Origin: an uncultured Alphaproteobacteria bacterium
Lineage (GTDB): Bacteria; Pseudomonadota; Alphaproteobacteria; RF32; CAG-239
DNA: 64,000 bases
Direction of reading: 5' to 3'
NCBI GenBank assembly: GCA_949493535.1
Contig: CASZWJ010000002.1
Span: 1 to 64,000, forward strand
Below the pieces are notes generated by a model that was not told the DNA's origin, searched no databases, and saw only the letters and a program-made list of their open reading frames with translations. This document shows positions 17,564-27,064 of this stretch, piece by piece; the stretch's first letter is position 1, and each line of letters starts with the position of its first letter. The position numbers and the translations under genes are program-made.

Positions 17564-18406
17564 ATGACAGAGCGCAAATTAGGAATCATAGCCGGAGGCG
17601 GAACAATTCCCCAGATGTTGATTAATTATTGCCGAGAGCAAAAGCGCGATTATTTTGTGTTGGCAATTGAGGGCAACGCCAATCCTGATTATTTTAGTGA
17701 GGATGTACCTCATATGTGGATCCGTATCGGCCAGGCCGGCACCGGTTTCAAACGTTTTGCCGAACAAAAAGTGCAAGACGTGGTGATGATCGGAACAATC
17801 AAACGTCCGAGTTTTAAGGAGTTGGTTCCCGATTTGCGGACAACGGCATTTTTTGCCAAAATAGGTACAAAGGCATTGGGAGATGACGGCATTTTGCGGG
17901 CTTTGGTTCAGGAGTTGGAGCATGACGGCATGGTTGTGCGCGGCGTTCATGAAGTGATGCCGGAACTGCTGGTTAAAGAGGGCGTTTTGGGTAAGCATAA
18001 GCCTGATAAAAAAGCTTTGGCGGATATTAAACGCGGGGTTGAAGTCGCTTTGGAATTAGGGCGTTTGGATGTCGGTCAGGCCGTGGTTGTGCAGCAAGGG
18101 CTGGTGCTCGGCGTTGAGGGAATAGAAGGAACTGATAAGCTTATTCAACGGTGCGGAGATTATCGGCGCAAGGGCGAAGGCGGCGTTTTGGTCAAATTGC
18201 GCAAGCCACAGCAGGATATGCGCATAGATTTGCCGACTATCGGTACAAGAACAATCGAAAATGCCAAAGCTTCCGGCTTGAGAGGCATAGCCGTTCATGC
18301 CGGAAACGGGTTGATTGTTGACGAAAGCGAAGTAATAAAACTTGCCAATAAAGAGGGTTTGTTTATTATAGGAATTAATCCTGCTGATTTTGCAGAAAAA
18401 AATTAA
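17564..18406 (+). CDS. lpxI: UDP-2,3-diacylglucosamine pyrophosphatase LpxI
   Basis: Hydrolyses UDP-2,3-diacylglucosamine to lipid X; it is the enzyme that replaces LpxH in alphaproteobacteria (former DUF1009). The N-terminal domain starts LGIIAGGGTIPQMLINYC. The C-terminal domain contains GQAVVVQQGLVLGVEGIEGT, RRKGEGGVLVKLRKPQQDMR and DLPTIGTRTIENAK, all family hallmarks. The 280-residue length is normal. It lies between lpxA and lpxB as expected, with lpxB starting 10 nt after its stop. Confidence 0.95.
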   Translation: MTERKLGIIAGGGTIPQMLINYCREQKRDYFVLAIEGNANPDYFSEDVPHMWIRIGQAGTGFKRFAEQKVQDVVMIGTIKRPSFKELVPDLRTTAFFAKIGTKALGDDGILRALVQELEHDGMVVRGVHEVMPELLVKEGVLGKHKPDKKALADIKRGVEVALELGRLDVGQAVVVQQGLVLGVEGIEGTDKLIQRCGDYRRKGEGGVLVKLRKPQQDMRIDLPTIGTRTIENAKASGLRGIAVHAGNGLIVDESEVIKLANKEGLFIIGINPADFAEKN

Positions 18407-18416
18407 GGACAAACCA

Positions 18417-19571
18417 ATGAAGATTTATCTGATTGCCGGAGAACCGTCCGGAGATTTGCTGGGTTCCAGATTTATGCGCGCCATGCGCCAAAAGGCGGAC
18501 GGAAATGTTGAGTTTTTCGGCGTTGGCGGCGATACGATGGAAGCTGAAGGGCTAAAGTCCTTATTTGATATTTCCGATTTGGCGATTATGGGATTGACCG
18601 AGGTTATTCCGAGTATTCCCCGTGTTTTGAGAAGAATCAAAGAAACGGTCAAAGACATTGTCCGCGTGCAGCCTGATGTTGTGATTACGATTGACAGCTG
18701 GAGTTTTTCTTCCCGCGTGCATAAGGCTTTGCGCAAGTTGAAAACAGGGATTCCGCAAGTGCATTATGTAGCGCCTCAGGTGTGGGCCTGGAAGAAAAAA
18801 CGCGCGAAGACAATGTATAAATATGTTGATCATTTGTTGACGCTGTTTCCGTATGAGCCAAAATATTTTACGCCCTACCATTTGGAAACGAGTTTTGTCG
18901 GGCATCCGGTTATTGAGAGCGAAGTGATTACTGCCAGCGGCGATGATTTTCGCAAAAAATATGATATTCCGGCCGATAAAAAAATAATTGCCGTTTTGCC
19001 GGGATCGCGCAAGACCGAAGTTTCAAAACTTTTGCCGGTGTTTTTGAAAACGGCAAAAGAATTGGAAGCGGCTGATGACAGTTTTTATTTTGTTATTCCG
19101 ACGGTTAAAACCGTTGCTAAAAGCGTTAAAGCGGCGGTTGCCGAATCCGGACTTCCGATTTTGGTCGTGGAAACCCAAGCTGACAGATATGGCGCATTTC
19201 GGGCTTCTTCCGCGGCGATTGCCGCTTCCGGAACGGTTGCGTTGGAGTTGGCAATTTGTGATATTCCGCATATTATCGCTTATAAAGTTTCTCCTTTTTC
19301 AGCTTTTTTGGCGCGCAAATTTTTGCATATTCAATTTGTTAATTTGTCAAATATTCTGCTGGGGCGGGAGATTATTCCCGAGCTTTTGCAAGAACGTTGC
19401 GTTGAAGGTAATATCCGCAATTATATTTTAGAGTTTCTTCGTCATGAAGATTTGTATGACAAGCAAATGAACGGCTTTGCCAAAGTCCGCGAAATTTTGG
19501 GGCAGGGCGTGCAAACGCCGAGCCAAAATGCCTGTGATGTTATTTTGAAGATTATCAGAGATAAGAATTAG
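18417..19571 (+). CDS. lpxB: Lipid-A-disaccharide synthase LpxB
   Basis: GT19 glycosyltransferase that joins lipid X and UDP-diacylglucosamine into the tetra-acyl disaccharide. Motifs are IYLIAGEPSGDLLGSRFM at the N-terminus, GVGGDTMEAEGL, YVAPQVWAWKKKRA, and IAVLPGSRKTEVSKLLPVF near the middle. ASGTVALELAICDIPHI forms the nucleotide-sugar site. The ATG at 18417 (after AAGGACAAACCA) gives 384 residues. It is the last gene of the lipid A operon and is followed by a strong terminator. Confidence 0.97.
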   Translation: MKIYLIAGEPSGDLLGSRFMRAMRQKADGNVEFFGVGGDTMEAEGLKSLFDISDLAIMGLTEVIPSIPRVLRRIKETVKDIVRVQPDVVITIDSWSFSSRVHKALRKLKTGIPQVHYVAPQVWAWKKKRAKTMYKYVDHLLTLFPYEPKYFTPYHLETSFVGHPVIESEVITASGDDFRKKYDIPADKKIIAVLPGSRKTEVSKLLPVFLKTAKELEAADDSFYFVIPTVKTVAKSVKAAVAESGLPILVVETQADRYGAFRASSAAIAASGTVALELAICDIPHIIAYKVSPFSAFLARKFLHIQFVNLSNILLGREIIPELLQERCVEGNIRNYILEFLRHEDLYDKQMNGFAKVREILGQGVQTPSQNACDVILKIIRDKN

Positions 19572-19596
19572 TTTCTTTGTATGGCAAAAATAAAAA

Positions 19597-19626
19597 AACT
19601 GCCGGAGTAAAATCCGGCAGTTTTTT
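19597..19626 (+). terminator. Rho-independent terminator after lpxB
   Basis: ACTGCCGGA/TCCGGCAGT with a short loop is followed by TTTTTT, 26 nt past the lpxB stop. It is symmetric enough to serve the convergent minus-strand gene as well. Confidence 0.85.
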
Positions 19627-19671
19627 CGGCAGATAATCAGGCTTAACGGTATTAAGCCTGACGGGGTAAAA

Positions 19672-20049
19672 CTATTGTTCAATGCATTTGCTGCACATGT
19701 AATTGTCTTCCTGAACATCAATTGGGCAATCTTTTAATTCCATATCATATCCGGGAGCGCAGCCATTGGGTTCGCATTTGTGATATTCCCCGCAATTTGC
19801 GCTTTTGCAGGATTTCAATTCGTATCCGGCGCTGCATTCCGTTATTGTCATGCTGTATCCGGGGCATTTCTGCATGCAGCTGTTTCTGTTTTCGCCGACA
19901 CCCGAAGATTCTACAGGCATTTCCGCAACGCTTCTGCTGCTACCGGACGGATCATCCCAATTATATTCGGAAAGGTGAGTTGTAGCTGCAGAGGCATTCC
20001 CTGCGGTTAAAACAGCAGCAGCGAATAATAACAATGTTTTTTTACTCAT
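19672..20049 (-). CDS. Small secreted cysteine-rich protein
   Basis: 125 residues with a typical signal peptide (KKTLLLFAAAVLTAGNASA, cleavage after ASA). The mature part holds about twelve cysteines in loosely repeated units: CMQKCPGYSMTITEC, CSAGYELKSC (overlapping the first), CGEYHKC, CAPGYDMELKDC, CSKC. The spacing suggests several small disulphide-bonded modules in the periplasm or outside. No family is recognised with confidence. It has its own transcription unit, divergent from comEC. Confidence 0.7.
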   Translation of the reverse strand: MSKKTLLLFAAAVLTAGNASAATTHLSEYNWDDPSGSSRSVAEMPVESSGVGENRNSCMQKCPGYSMTITECSAGYELKSCKSANCGEYHKCEPNGCAPGYDMELKDCPIDVQEDNYMCSKCIEQ

Positions 20050-20187
20050 GGCATAATCCTTGATATGGTTATATCCTTTTGCCAGCCTAAAGGCAAAAAG
20101 TTAAATTTTTGCAAATAAAATGAAAACAGTTGTTTTATTCGGCAGATTATTTTAATCTGAATCAAGTTTAAGCATATAGAGAGCGCT

Positions 20188-22239
20188 ATGTATTGGTTTT
20201 GGCAAAAGGTTAAAGAAAATTTTTTTGAGGAACAGCCCCGTTGGTTTTTGTGGATGCCGGTACTGTTTGGTCTGGGAATCGGAATTTATTTTTTGCTGCC
20301 GCAAGATTATTCCATTTGGTGGACTTTAGGGCTTGTTGAAACATTGGTCGTTTTAGCCATAGTTTTTCGTTTGCGGCCGGCCGTGCTTGGGGGATTAGCC
20401 GTTATTGCTCCGGTTGTTTTGGGGTTTGTCGACATTCAGCTGAAAGCAGAATATCTGAACAAGAACGAAAGGCTGCCCCGCGAAGAAGAAACCTATCTTT
20501 TCGGACGGATTGAAAAAACAGATTATAATTATCGAGGTAATCAACGTTTTATACTAAATGATACCGAGAATTTTGAAAATACGCGCAAGTTCGGAAAGGT
20601 TCGGGTCAGCAGCCGGCATAAGAACGATCAGTTGAAAGCCGGACAATGCGTGGAAATGGCCGCAAAGCTGATGCCCGTATCCAAGCCGTTCTTGCCCGGA
20701 GGCTATCAGTTTGACCGCAAGGCTTATTTCGAAGGGATCAATGCAAGCGGCTACGCTCTCAGTCAGGTTTATGAAGCCGATTGCAAAGAGAAAGCTTCTT
20801 TGAAGGCGCGTTTCGGTTTTGCCGTTGATGAGCTGCGGATGAAAATTGTTAATCACATCAAAGGGATTTTGCCGCCAGACCAAGCATCAATTGCGGCGGC
20901 GGTCATCGCCGGCGAGCAGGGCGTTATAAATCGTAAAGTCATACAGAATTATCGGGATTCCGGATTGGCGCATTTTCTTTCCATTTCCGGTTTGCATATG
21001 AGTATGATTGCCGGCCTGATGTTTTTTCTGGTCAGGTTTGTTATGGCGTTAATTCCGCCTTTGGCTTTACGTTATGATTCTAAAAAGGCGGCGGCGGTTT
21101 TTGCTATTCTTATCAGTATTTTTTACTTATTGATTTCCGGCGCGCAATTACCGGCGCAACGGGCATTTATTATGAATTTTATCGTTGTTTTGGGGATTTT
21201 CCTCGGGCGAAGGGCAATTTCTTTGCGCACTATCGGCTGGGCTGCCCTGATAATTTTGATAATTTCGCCGCAAGCGCTAATCGGTGCCAGTTTTCAAATG
21301 TCATTCGCCGCGGTTATCGCTTTGACGGCTTTTTATGAAAAATATGCAGGAGCGCTTCAGCGCTTTTTGAACGGAAATGAAACGCAAAGTTTGTGGCTTA
21401 AAACAGTTAAGGTGATTTGGGCTTATATTATCGGTATTTTAGTTGCCGATTTTATTGCCAGTTTGGCAACTTTGCCTTTTGCTGTTTATCATTTTAACCG
21501 GATTTCCGTTTATACGACAATTACCAATTTGCTTGCCGGTCCTATCATCGGTTTGGTTATTATGCCGTTTGTTTTGATTGCGCTGCTTTTAATGCCGTTC
21601 GGGCTTGATTATTGGCCGCTGAAACTGGTTGGTTGGGGGATTGAGCTTACCAATAATATTACGGCTTATGTTTCTTCGCTGCCTTATGCCGGTTATCAGG
21701 TGGTTTCAATGCCTTTATGGGGATTAAACCTGATTGTTTTCGGCGGACTGTGGCTGTGTTTGTGGAAACTTTCCTGGCGCAAATGGGGATTCCTGTTTGT
21801 TGTGGCCGGCGCATTAAGCGTTTTTACGGTCAAAACGCCTGATGTTATGATTGACGGCGAAGCTTCTTTGCTGGCCGTTAAAGACGAACAGAGCAGTTTG
21901 GTTATTTTGCCGGCGCGCGGCAATAACTTTACCAAACAGATGTGGCTGGAAAAGACGGCTAATGAAGTCCTCGGTGCGGCTGAGGCTGAAAAACTCAGGG
22001 AAATTTACAAGGGAAAATTAGCAGACAAAACGTGGCTTGATTTAAGCTGTGATAAAAAATCCTGTGTTTATAAAAGCCGCGTGATTTATCATAAAGGCAG
22101 AGCTTTGGTTGTTGACGGCAAACCTTTTGATGCCGAAGCGGCTGCCGGAGCATTAATCTTCTTGGATGAAGACAAGGCGGAAGCGCTGACTGTCCGTGAA
22201 GACATCGGCTTCCGCCATTGGAACAAAGATTCAATTTAG
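20188..22239 (+). CDS. comEC: ComEC/Rec2-family DNA uptake channel protein
   Basis: Polytopic inner-membrane protein of the competence family, thought to pass single-stranded DNA into the cytoplasm. About ten membrane segments are visible. The competence-domain signature is GEQGVINRKVIQNYRDSG followed by HFLSISGLHMSMIAGLM (residues about 248-283). The C-terminal ~130 residues lack an HxHxDH metallo-beta-lactamase motif, so the usual nuclease-like domain is absent or replaced by an unrelated soluble tail. Its stop codon overlaps the convergent prfC end by 4 nt. Together with dprA it suggests competence. Confidence 0.9.
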   Translation: MYWFWQKVKENFFEEQPRWFLWMPVLFGLGIGIYFLLPQDYSIWWTLGLVETLVVLAIVFRLRPAVLGGLAVIAPVVLGFVDIQLKAEYLNKNERLPREEETYLFGRIEKTDYNYRGNQRFILNDTENFENTRKFGKVRVSSRHKNDQLKAGQCVEMAAKLMPVSKPFLPGGYQFDRKAYFEGINASGYALSQVYEADCKEKASLKARFGFAVDELRMKIVNHIKGILPPDQASIAAAVIAGEQGVINRKVIQNYRDSGLAHFLSISGLHMSMIAGLMFFLVRFVMALIPPLALRYDSKKAAAVFAILISIFYLLISGAQLPAQRAFIMNFIVVLGIFLGRRAISLRTIGWAALIILIISPQALIGASFQMSFAAVIALTAFYEKYAGALQRFLNGNETQSLWLKTVKVIWAYIIGILVADFIASLATLPFAVYHFNRISVYTTITNLLAGPIIGLVIMPFVLIALLLMPFGLDYWPLKLVGWGIELTNNITAYVSSLPYAGYQVVSMPLWGLNLIVFGGLWLCLWKLSWRKWGFLFVVAGALSVFTVKTPDVMIDGEASLLAVKDEQSSLVILPARGNNFTKQMWLEKTANEVLGAAEAEKLREIYKGKLADKTWLDLSCDKKSCVYKSRVIYHKGRALVVDGKPFDAEAAAGALIFLDEDKAEALTVREDIGFRHWNKDSI

Positions 22240-23822
22240 AAAATCTGCTCGCGGGTCTTCTTAAATTGTATGTCGGGGAAATCTTCCTGAGCTTTGTTTA
22301 AGTGCCAGGCGTTACGGGCAAGGAAGACATCCGCTCCGTCATGGTCGTTGGCCAGGCTGCCTTGGTTGGCATCAATGAATTTTTTGAGCTTTTGTTTGTC
22401 TTCGCTGTCAACCCAGCGGGCCGTATAGTATTGTGTTTGTTCAAACGCGACGGGAAGATTGAACTCAGAGCGGATACGGTCGGCCATAACTTCAAACTGC
22501 AAAGCGCCGACAACTCCGACAATCCACTCGGAACCGACCACCGGTTTGAAAACGCTGGCGCCGCCTTCTTCTGCAATTTGCTGTAATGCGGCTCCCAAAT
22601 GTTTTGATTTAAGCGGGTCTAACGCGCGGACGGATTTTAACAGCTCCGGCGCAAAACTCGGAATGCCGGTGAAATGGATTTTTTCGCCTTCGGTCAGAGT
22701 GTCGCCGATACGCAATTGCCCGTGATTGGGGATACCGATGATGTCTCCGGCATAAGCGTCTTCCGCGAGTTCTCGTTCCTGAGCCAGAAACATAACCGGT
22801 GTCGGAACTTTCAGCCCTTTGCCGGTGCGGACCTGGTTTAAGGTCATGCCGCGTTTGAAATGGCCTGAGCAAATTCGCATAAAGGCAATACGGTCACGGT
22901 GCTTGGGATCCATATTGGCTTGAATTTTAAATACAAAACCGGTGACTTTGTTTTCTTCCGGCGTTACGGTGCGTTCGGCTGCCGGCTGCGGGCGCGGGGT
23001 CGGGGCGATTTTGTGCAATCCCTCCAGAATTTCGCGAACGCCGAAGTTATTGATGGCGCTGCCGAAAAAGACGGGGGTTTGAACACCGGCCAAATAAGAT
23101 TCTAAGCTGAATTCGGGACAGAGTTCTTTAACCATCATCACATCTTCGCGCAGTTTGGCAACGGCATGTGCCGGCAAAAGCTCATCAAGTTTACTGTCGT
23201 CTAAGCCTTTGCAGGTTTCAATAGTAGCGTTGATTTGTGATTTGTCTCCGGTTTTGTTCATCAAAATCAACTGGTCGTTTATTAAATCGTAACAACCGAG
23301 AAAATCTTTGCCCATGCCGATAGGCCAGCTGGCCGGAGTAACTTCAAGCGCCAGCGTTTTTTCAATATCGTCCAGCAGGCAAAAAGGATCTTGCCCTTCG
23401 CGGTCAAGTTTATTTATAAAAGTCAAAATCGGCACATCGCGCAGGCGGCAGACTTCAAACAGCTTTTTAGTCTGAGCCTCAATACCTTTGGCAGAGTCAA
23501 GCACCATGACGGCAGAATCAACAGCAGTCAAAACACGGTAGGTGTCTTCGGAAAAGTCTTCGTGACCCGGCGTGTCAAGCAGGTTGAATGTGATGCCTTT
23601 GTATTCAAAGTTCATTACGGAAGAAGCGACGGATATGCCGCGTTCCTGTTCAACTTTCATCCAGTCTGAATGGGCGTGGCGGTTTTCGCCGCGGGCTTTT
23701 ACGGCACCGGCTTGTTGAATGGCGCCGCCGAAAAGCAGCAGTTTTTCGGTTAAAGTGGTTTTACCGGCATCAGGGTGGGAAATGATTGCAAAACATTTGC
23801 GTTTGTTTACGGTATTAGTCAT
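22236..23822 (-). CDS. prfC: Peptide chain release factor 3
   Basis: Translational GTPase that removes RF1/RF2 from terminated ribosomes. The G motifs are all present: SHPDAGKTTLTEKLL (G1), DTPGHEDFSEDTYR (G3), NKLDREGQDP (G4). The EF-G-like domains that follow contain FKIQANMDPKHRDRIAFMRI and SEWIVGVVGALQFEVMADR. The 528-residue length is exactly typical. It reads toward comEC and is a single-gene unit. Confidence 0.97.
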   Translation of the reverse strand: MTNTVNKRKCFAIISHPDAGKTTLTEKLLLFGGAIQQAGAVKARGENRHAHSDWMKVEQERGISVASSVMNFEYKGITFNLLDTPGHEDFSEDTYRVLTAVDSAVMVLDSAKGIEAQTKKLFEVCRLRDVPILTFINKLDREGQDPFCLLDDIEKTLALEVTPASWPIGMGKDFLGCYDLINDQLILMNKTGDKSQINATIETCKGLDDSKLDELLPAHAVAKLREDVMMVKELCPEFSLESYLAGVQTPVFFGSAINNFGVREILEGLHKIAPTPRPQPAAERTVTPEENKVTGFVFKIQANMDPKHRDRIAFMRICSGHFKRGMTLNQVRTGKGLKVPTPVMFLAQERELAEDAYAGDIIGIPNHGQLRIGDTLTEGEKIHFTGIPSFAPELLKSVRALDPLKSKHLGAALQQIAEEGGASVFKPVVGSEWIVGVVGALQFEVMADRIRSEFNLPVAFEQTQYYTARWVDSEDKQKLKKFIDANQGSLANDHDGADVFLARNAWHLNKAQEDFPDIQFKKTREQIF

Positions 23823-23910
23823 AAATTTTTATACTCTGCTCTCAAATATTGAAAAATTAAGCTTCTTTTATCTTAATTCCTGCTTTTTGGCAAGCAAAAA
23901 TAAGCAATAA

Positions 23911-23932
23911 AAAAGGACGGAAAACCGTCCTT
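23911..23932 (-). terminator. Hairpin terminator after the TPR lipoprotein
   Basis: AGGACGG/CCGTCCT with an AAAA loop lies just past the lipoprotein stop; read on the minus strand it is followed by TTTTTT. Confidence 0.8.
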
Positions 23933-23951
23933 CCTGTCAATGATTATACCG

Positions 23952-25235
23952 TTAAAACGGGCTGGAAACCATAGGCAGCAGCGGAGTTGCCGGAGATGTT
24001 TCTTCTGTAGCGGGCTCGGGAACAACCGGTTTTTCCGTCAGTTCAATTTGAGTTTGGATTATCTCTGTCTGGGTTCCGGCGGGAACCGTTGCGTTTTTAG
24101 CCGGCTCTTGAACAGGTGCCGGAGCCGGTGTTGCAGCGGCTGCCGGAGCAGGGGTCGGCGCTTGGGCCGTTTTTGCCTTTTCGGCGCGGTTGATGCCGAG
24201 GTATTTTTCAATAGCCTGCTGTTCTTTGGCTTTTTCTTTGGAAGTGATTAAATTCAAATCATATAAAACTTCCAGCTTGCGCAAGTCTTTGGCTGCAGAC
24301 ATAATATCTTTGGCCGGCGCTTTGTTGCGCATGCGTTGTCTTGGGTTTGGCGGCAGCAGCGTTTCTATAATCAGATTGCGTTCTACCGAAAATTCGCGCG
24401 GGGTGATTGCTCTGGCTTCAACGGCGTCTTTCAGAACCGAAATGCGTTCAATAATCAAATCCGGCGACGGGACGGATTTATCAATGCCATAAGCCGGAGC
24501 AGTGTGGGTTAAAGGCAGCAAGGCTCCGATATTGGTCATGCGGGCGTTTAAGAATTCTTCTTTGGTGACCAAATCTTTCTCAGCCAGTTCTTTCAAAATC
24601 AAGAAACGGGAAATCATGTTTTGTTCGTTATCGGAGAACAAAACTTCGGCAGATTTGATTTCTTCTTCGGTTGAGGGCTGCTCTCCCTTGGCTTTTTGTT
24701 TTTCTCTCATGAACAAAGCCTGAGCAATGGCCGATTTGCTTTGGCGCAGGCCGGCCGTTTTGCTGATATCAAAAACGTTGTTGCCTTTTTCATCTTCGAC
24801 AATGAGTTTGCTCTGTTTGATGTTAATCATTCGTAAGCGCTTTTGGGCGATGTCCGACATTTTTTCGGGTTTGCCGCTTGATGAGCCGAGAATGGTTGTT
24901 TCTTTGCCGTTTAAGACAATCAAATCTTCATAGTACTGGCGGGCGCGGTTATCTCGTCCGGTTTCTTCGGAAACCATAGCGCCGACCATTAAAGCCTGAG
25001 GCTGTTTGGGGTTCAGCTGCAAAGCCTGCGCAACATGTTCTTCCGCCTCTTTAAACTTTCCTTGAGAGTAAGCAACTGTTGCCATATTGGCTTCTTCCGT
25101 CGCGCGGTCGCTGAACTGCCAAATGACGTTTGACGGGGCTGAACCGTCAGATGTTGCAAACTGGCTGCAAGAGCACAGTAGGCTTGCTGCCGCAGCCGTA
25201 AAGATAAAGTTCTTAGTCAGATTTCCCGAAAACAC
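23952..25235 (-). CDS. TPR-containing lipoprotein of unknown function
   Basis: A signal segment (FIFTAAAASLLCSC) ends in a plausible lipobox, so the mature protein probably starts at a lipidated Cys near residue 24. One clear TPR-like pair follows (MATVAYSQGKFKEAEEHVAQ, ALMVGAMVSEETGRDNRARQ; residues about 50-110). A long helical region comes next, then a tail rich in Pro, Ala and Thr (about 365-427) of the kind that spans periplasm. TadD-type pilus lipoproteins have similar layouts but the match is not specific. It stands alone between prfC and tRNA-Leu. Confidence 0.7.
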   Translation of the reverse strand: MFSGNLTKNFIFTAAAASLLCSCSQFATSDGSAPSNVIWQFSDRATEEANMATVAYSQGKFKEAEEHVAQALQLNPKQPQALMVGAMVSEETGRDNRARQYYEDLIVLNGKETTILGSSSGKPEKMSDIAQKRLRMINIKQSKLIVEDEKGNNVFDISKTAGLRQSKSAIAQALFMREKQKAKGEQPSTEEEIKSAEVLFSDNEQNMISRFLILKELAEKDLVTKEEFLNARMTNIGALLPLTHTAPAYGIDKSVPSPDLIIERISVLKDAVEARAITPREFSVERNLIIETLLPPNPRQRMRNKAPAKDIMSAAKDLRKLEVLYDLNLITSKEKAKEQQAIEKYLGINRAEKAKTAQAPTPAPAAAATPAPAPVQEPAKNATVPAGTQTEIIQTQIELTEKPVVPEPATEETSPATPLLPMVSSPF

Positions 25236-25337
25236 AAGATTACTCCTTATGAAACGTAAGTTTTTTTGCTTCTTGCCGGTATCATATAAAATATTAACTT
25301 ATATTACAATAATTTTAATTGGCTTGTGAATTTAGTC

Positions 25338-25365
25338 TTGATTTATAAAAAAAAATCTGTAGTAT
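25338..25365 (+). promoter_or_regulatory. Candidate promoter of tRNA-Leu
   Basis: TTGATT (25338-25343) and TAGTAT (25360-25365) are separated by 16 bp, 30 bp before the tRNA 5' end. Confidence 0.45.
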
Positions 25366-25395
25366 GCAAGCAAAAGTAAATAAAACCAAGTAGTT

Positions 25396-25480
<85 letters not shown>

Positions 25481-25532
25481 TCTTTATATTTGAAGATGGG
25501 CAACCATTAATTAATAAATGAAGAGAAAATTC

Positions 25533-26909
25533 ATGAATGTTACAGAGTTAAAATCTGAAGGCTTGAAAAAAGTATTCAAAGTTGTTGTTCCTGCTGCCGA
25601 GTTTGGCAAAACCGTTGACGAAAAACTGAAAGGTATTGCCAAAACCGTTAAAATGCAGGGTTTCCGCGCCGGTAAAGCGCCGCTTGCCATGGTTAAGCAA
25701 AAATATGAAGCTTCCGTTAAAGGCGAAGCTTTGGAAGATTTGGTTCAGAAAACGGCTCAGCAGGTTGTTAAAGAACAGAACCTGCGTCCGGTTATGCTGC
25801 CTGACGTTAAAATTACGGCTTTCAAAGAAGGCGAAGATATTGAGTTTGAAGTCAGCGTGGAAAATATGCCTGAAATCAAATTTGACGGCTTGAAAGATAT
25901 TGCTTTGGACAAGTATATGGCAGAAGTTCCGGCAGAAGAAGTTGAGAAAGCTTTGAATTACATTGCCAACAGCCGCAAAGAGACAAACAAGGTTGAAGAC
26001 GGCCGCGTTTCTCAGAATGGCGACACAACGGTTATTGATTTTGTCGGTTCTGTTGACGGTGTTGAATTCCAGGGCGGAAAAGGCAACAATTATCCTTTGG
26101 AACTCGGTTCCAATTCTTTCATTCCGGGTTTTGAAGACCAGTTGATCGGCAAAAAAGCCGGTGACAAGGTTGATGTTAAAGTCAAATTCCCTGAAAATTA
26201 CCATGCTAAAGATTTGGCCGGCAAAGATGCCGTTTTTGCTGTTGAAATCAAAGAACTCCGCGCTCCCAAAGCCGTTGAAATCAATGACGAGTTTGCAAAA
26301 TCTTTGGGCGAAGAAAGCTTGGATAAGCTGAAAGCTTCCATTGCAGAACGCATTAAAGCCGATTATGAAGCCGCTTCCAAGATGAAGCTGAAAAGACAAT
26401 TGCTGGATATTCTTGACAAGAATTACAATTTTGAAGTTCCGCAGTCTTTGGTTGATGCAGAATACAAATCAATTGTTGACCAGTATGAACAGGCTAAAAA
26501 ATATAACCAGCTTGACGAAAGCGAAAAAGCCAAATCTGAAGAAGATTTGCTGGCTGAATACAAAGATATTGCCGTTCGCCGCGTTAAACTCGGCCTGTTG
26601 CTTTCAGAAATCGGCCAGAATGCCAAAGTTACCATTACGGCCGATGATATTAACAAAGCCATTATGAACGAAGCCCGCAAATATCCGGGGCAGGAAAAAG
26701 CCGTTTTTGATTTCTATGTCAAAAACAAACAGGCTGTTGAAAATCTGAAAGCTCCGGTTTTTGAAGAAAAAATCGTAGATTATATTCTCGGACAGGCTAA
26801 AATTAACGACAAAATCGTTTCTGTTGAAGAACTCTACAATTTTAACGAAGAAAACAAAAAAGAAGCGAAAGAAACAAAGGCTAAAAAGACTGCTAAAAAA
26901 GCTTCTTAG
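25533..26909 (+). CDS. tig: Trigger factor
   Basis: Ribosome-bound chaperone and peptidyl-prolyl isomerase that meets nascent chains at the exit tunnel. The N-terminal ribosome-binding domain includes FRAGKAPLAMVKQKY near residues 46-60. The FKBP-type PPIase domain lies at about 155-245 (VIDFVGSVDGVEFQGG, SFIPGFEDQLIGKKAGD). The helical chaperone arms follow, and the C-terminus is Lys/Glu-rich. I use the ATG at 25533 because GAAGAGA precedes it and the family starts MNVTELKSEG-like; an ATG five codons earlier is possible. clpP-clpX, usual neighbours, lie 8 kb on, past an inserted glycosyltransferase block. Confidence 0.96.
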   Translation: MNVTELKSEGLKKVFKVVVPAAEFGKTVDEKLKGIAKTVKMQGFRAGKAPLAMVKQKYEASVKGEALEDLVQKTAQQVVKEQNLRPVMLPDVKITAFKEGEDIEFEVSVENMPEIKFDGLKDIALDKYMAEVPAEEVEKALNYIANSRKETNKVEDGRVSQNGDTTVIDFVGSVDGVEFQGGKGNNYPLELGSNSFIPGFEDQLIGKKAGDKVDVKVKFPENYHAKDLAGKDAVFAVEIKELRAPKAVEINDEFAKSLGEESLDKLKASIAERIKADYEAASKMKLKRQLLDILDKNYNFEVPQSLVDAEYKSIVDQYEQAKKYNQLDESEKAKSEEDLLAEYKDIAVRRVKLGLLLSEIGQNAKVTITADDINKAIMNEARKYPGQEKAVFDFYVKNKQAVENLKAPVFEEKIVDYILGQAKINDKIVSVEELYNFNEENKKEAKETKAKKTAKKAS

Positions 26910-26923
26910 CCATAAGTTGAATA

Positions 26924-26957
26924 AAAAAAGCCCCGCAGAATTACGGGGCTTTTTTTT
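26924..26957 (+). terminator. Rho-independent terminator after tig
   Basis: AAGCCCCG/CGGGGCTT with an 8-nt loop is followed by a run of T, 15-45 nt past the tig stop. Confidence 0.9.
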
Positions 26958-27064
26958 ATGCCTATTATTAATTGAGTTTTTTTGTGTATAAAGGGCTATA
27001 AAGTTTAGACAGCCGTCAATTAGGCAATTATCTTTAAATAAATTAAAATTTTACGGGAAAAGTT

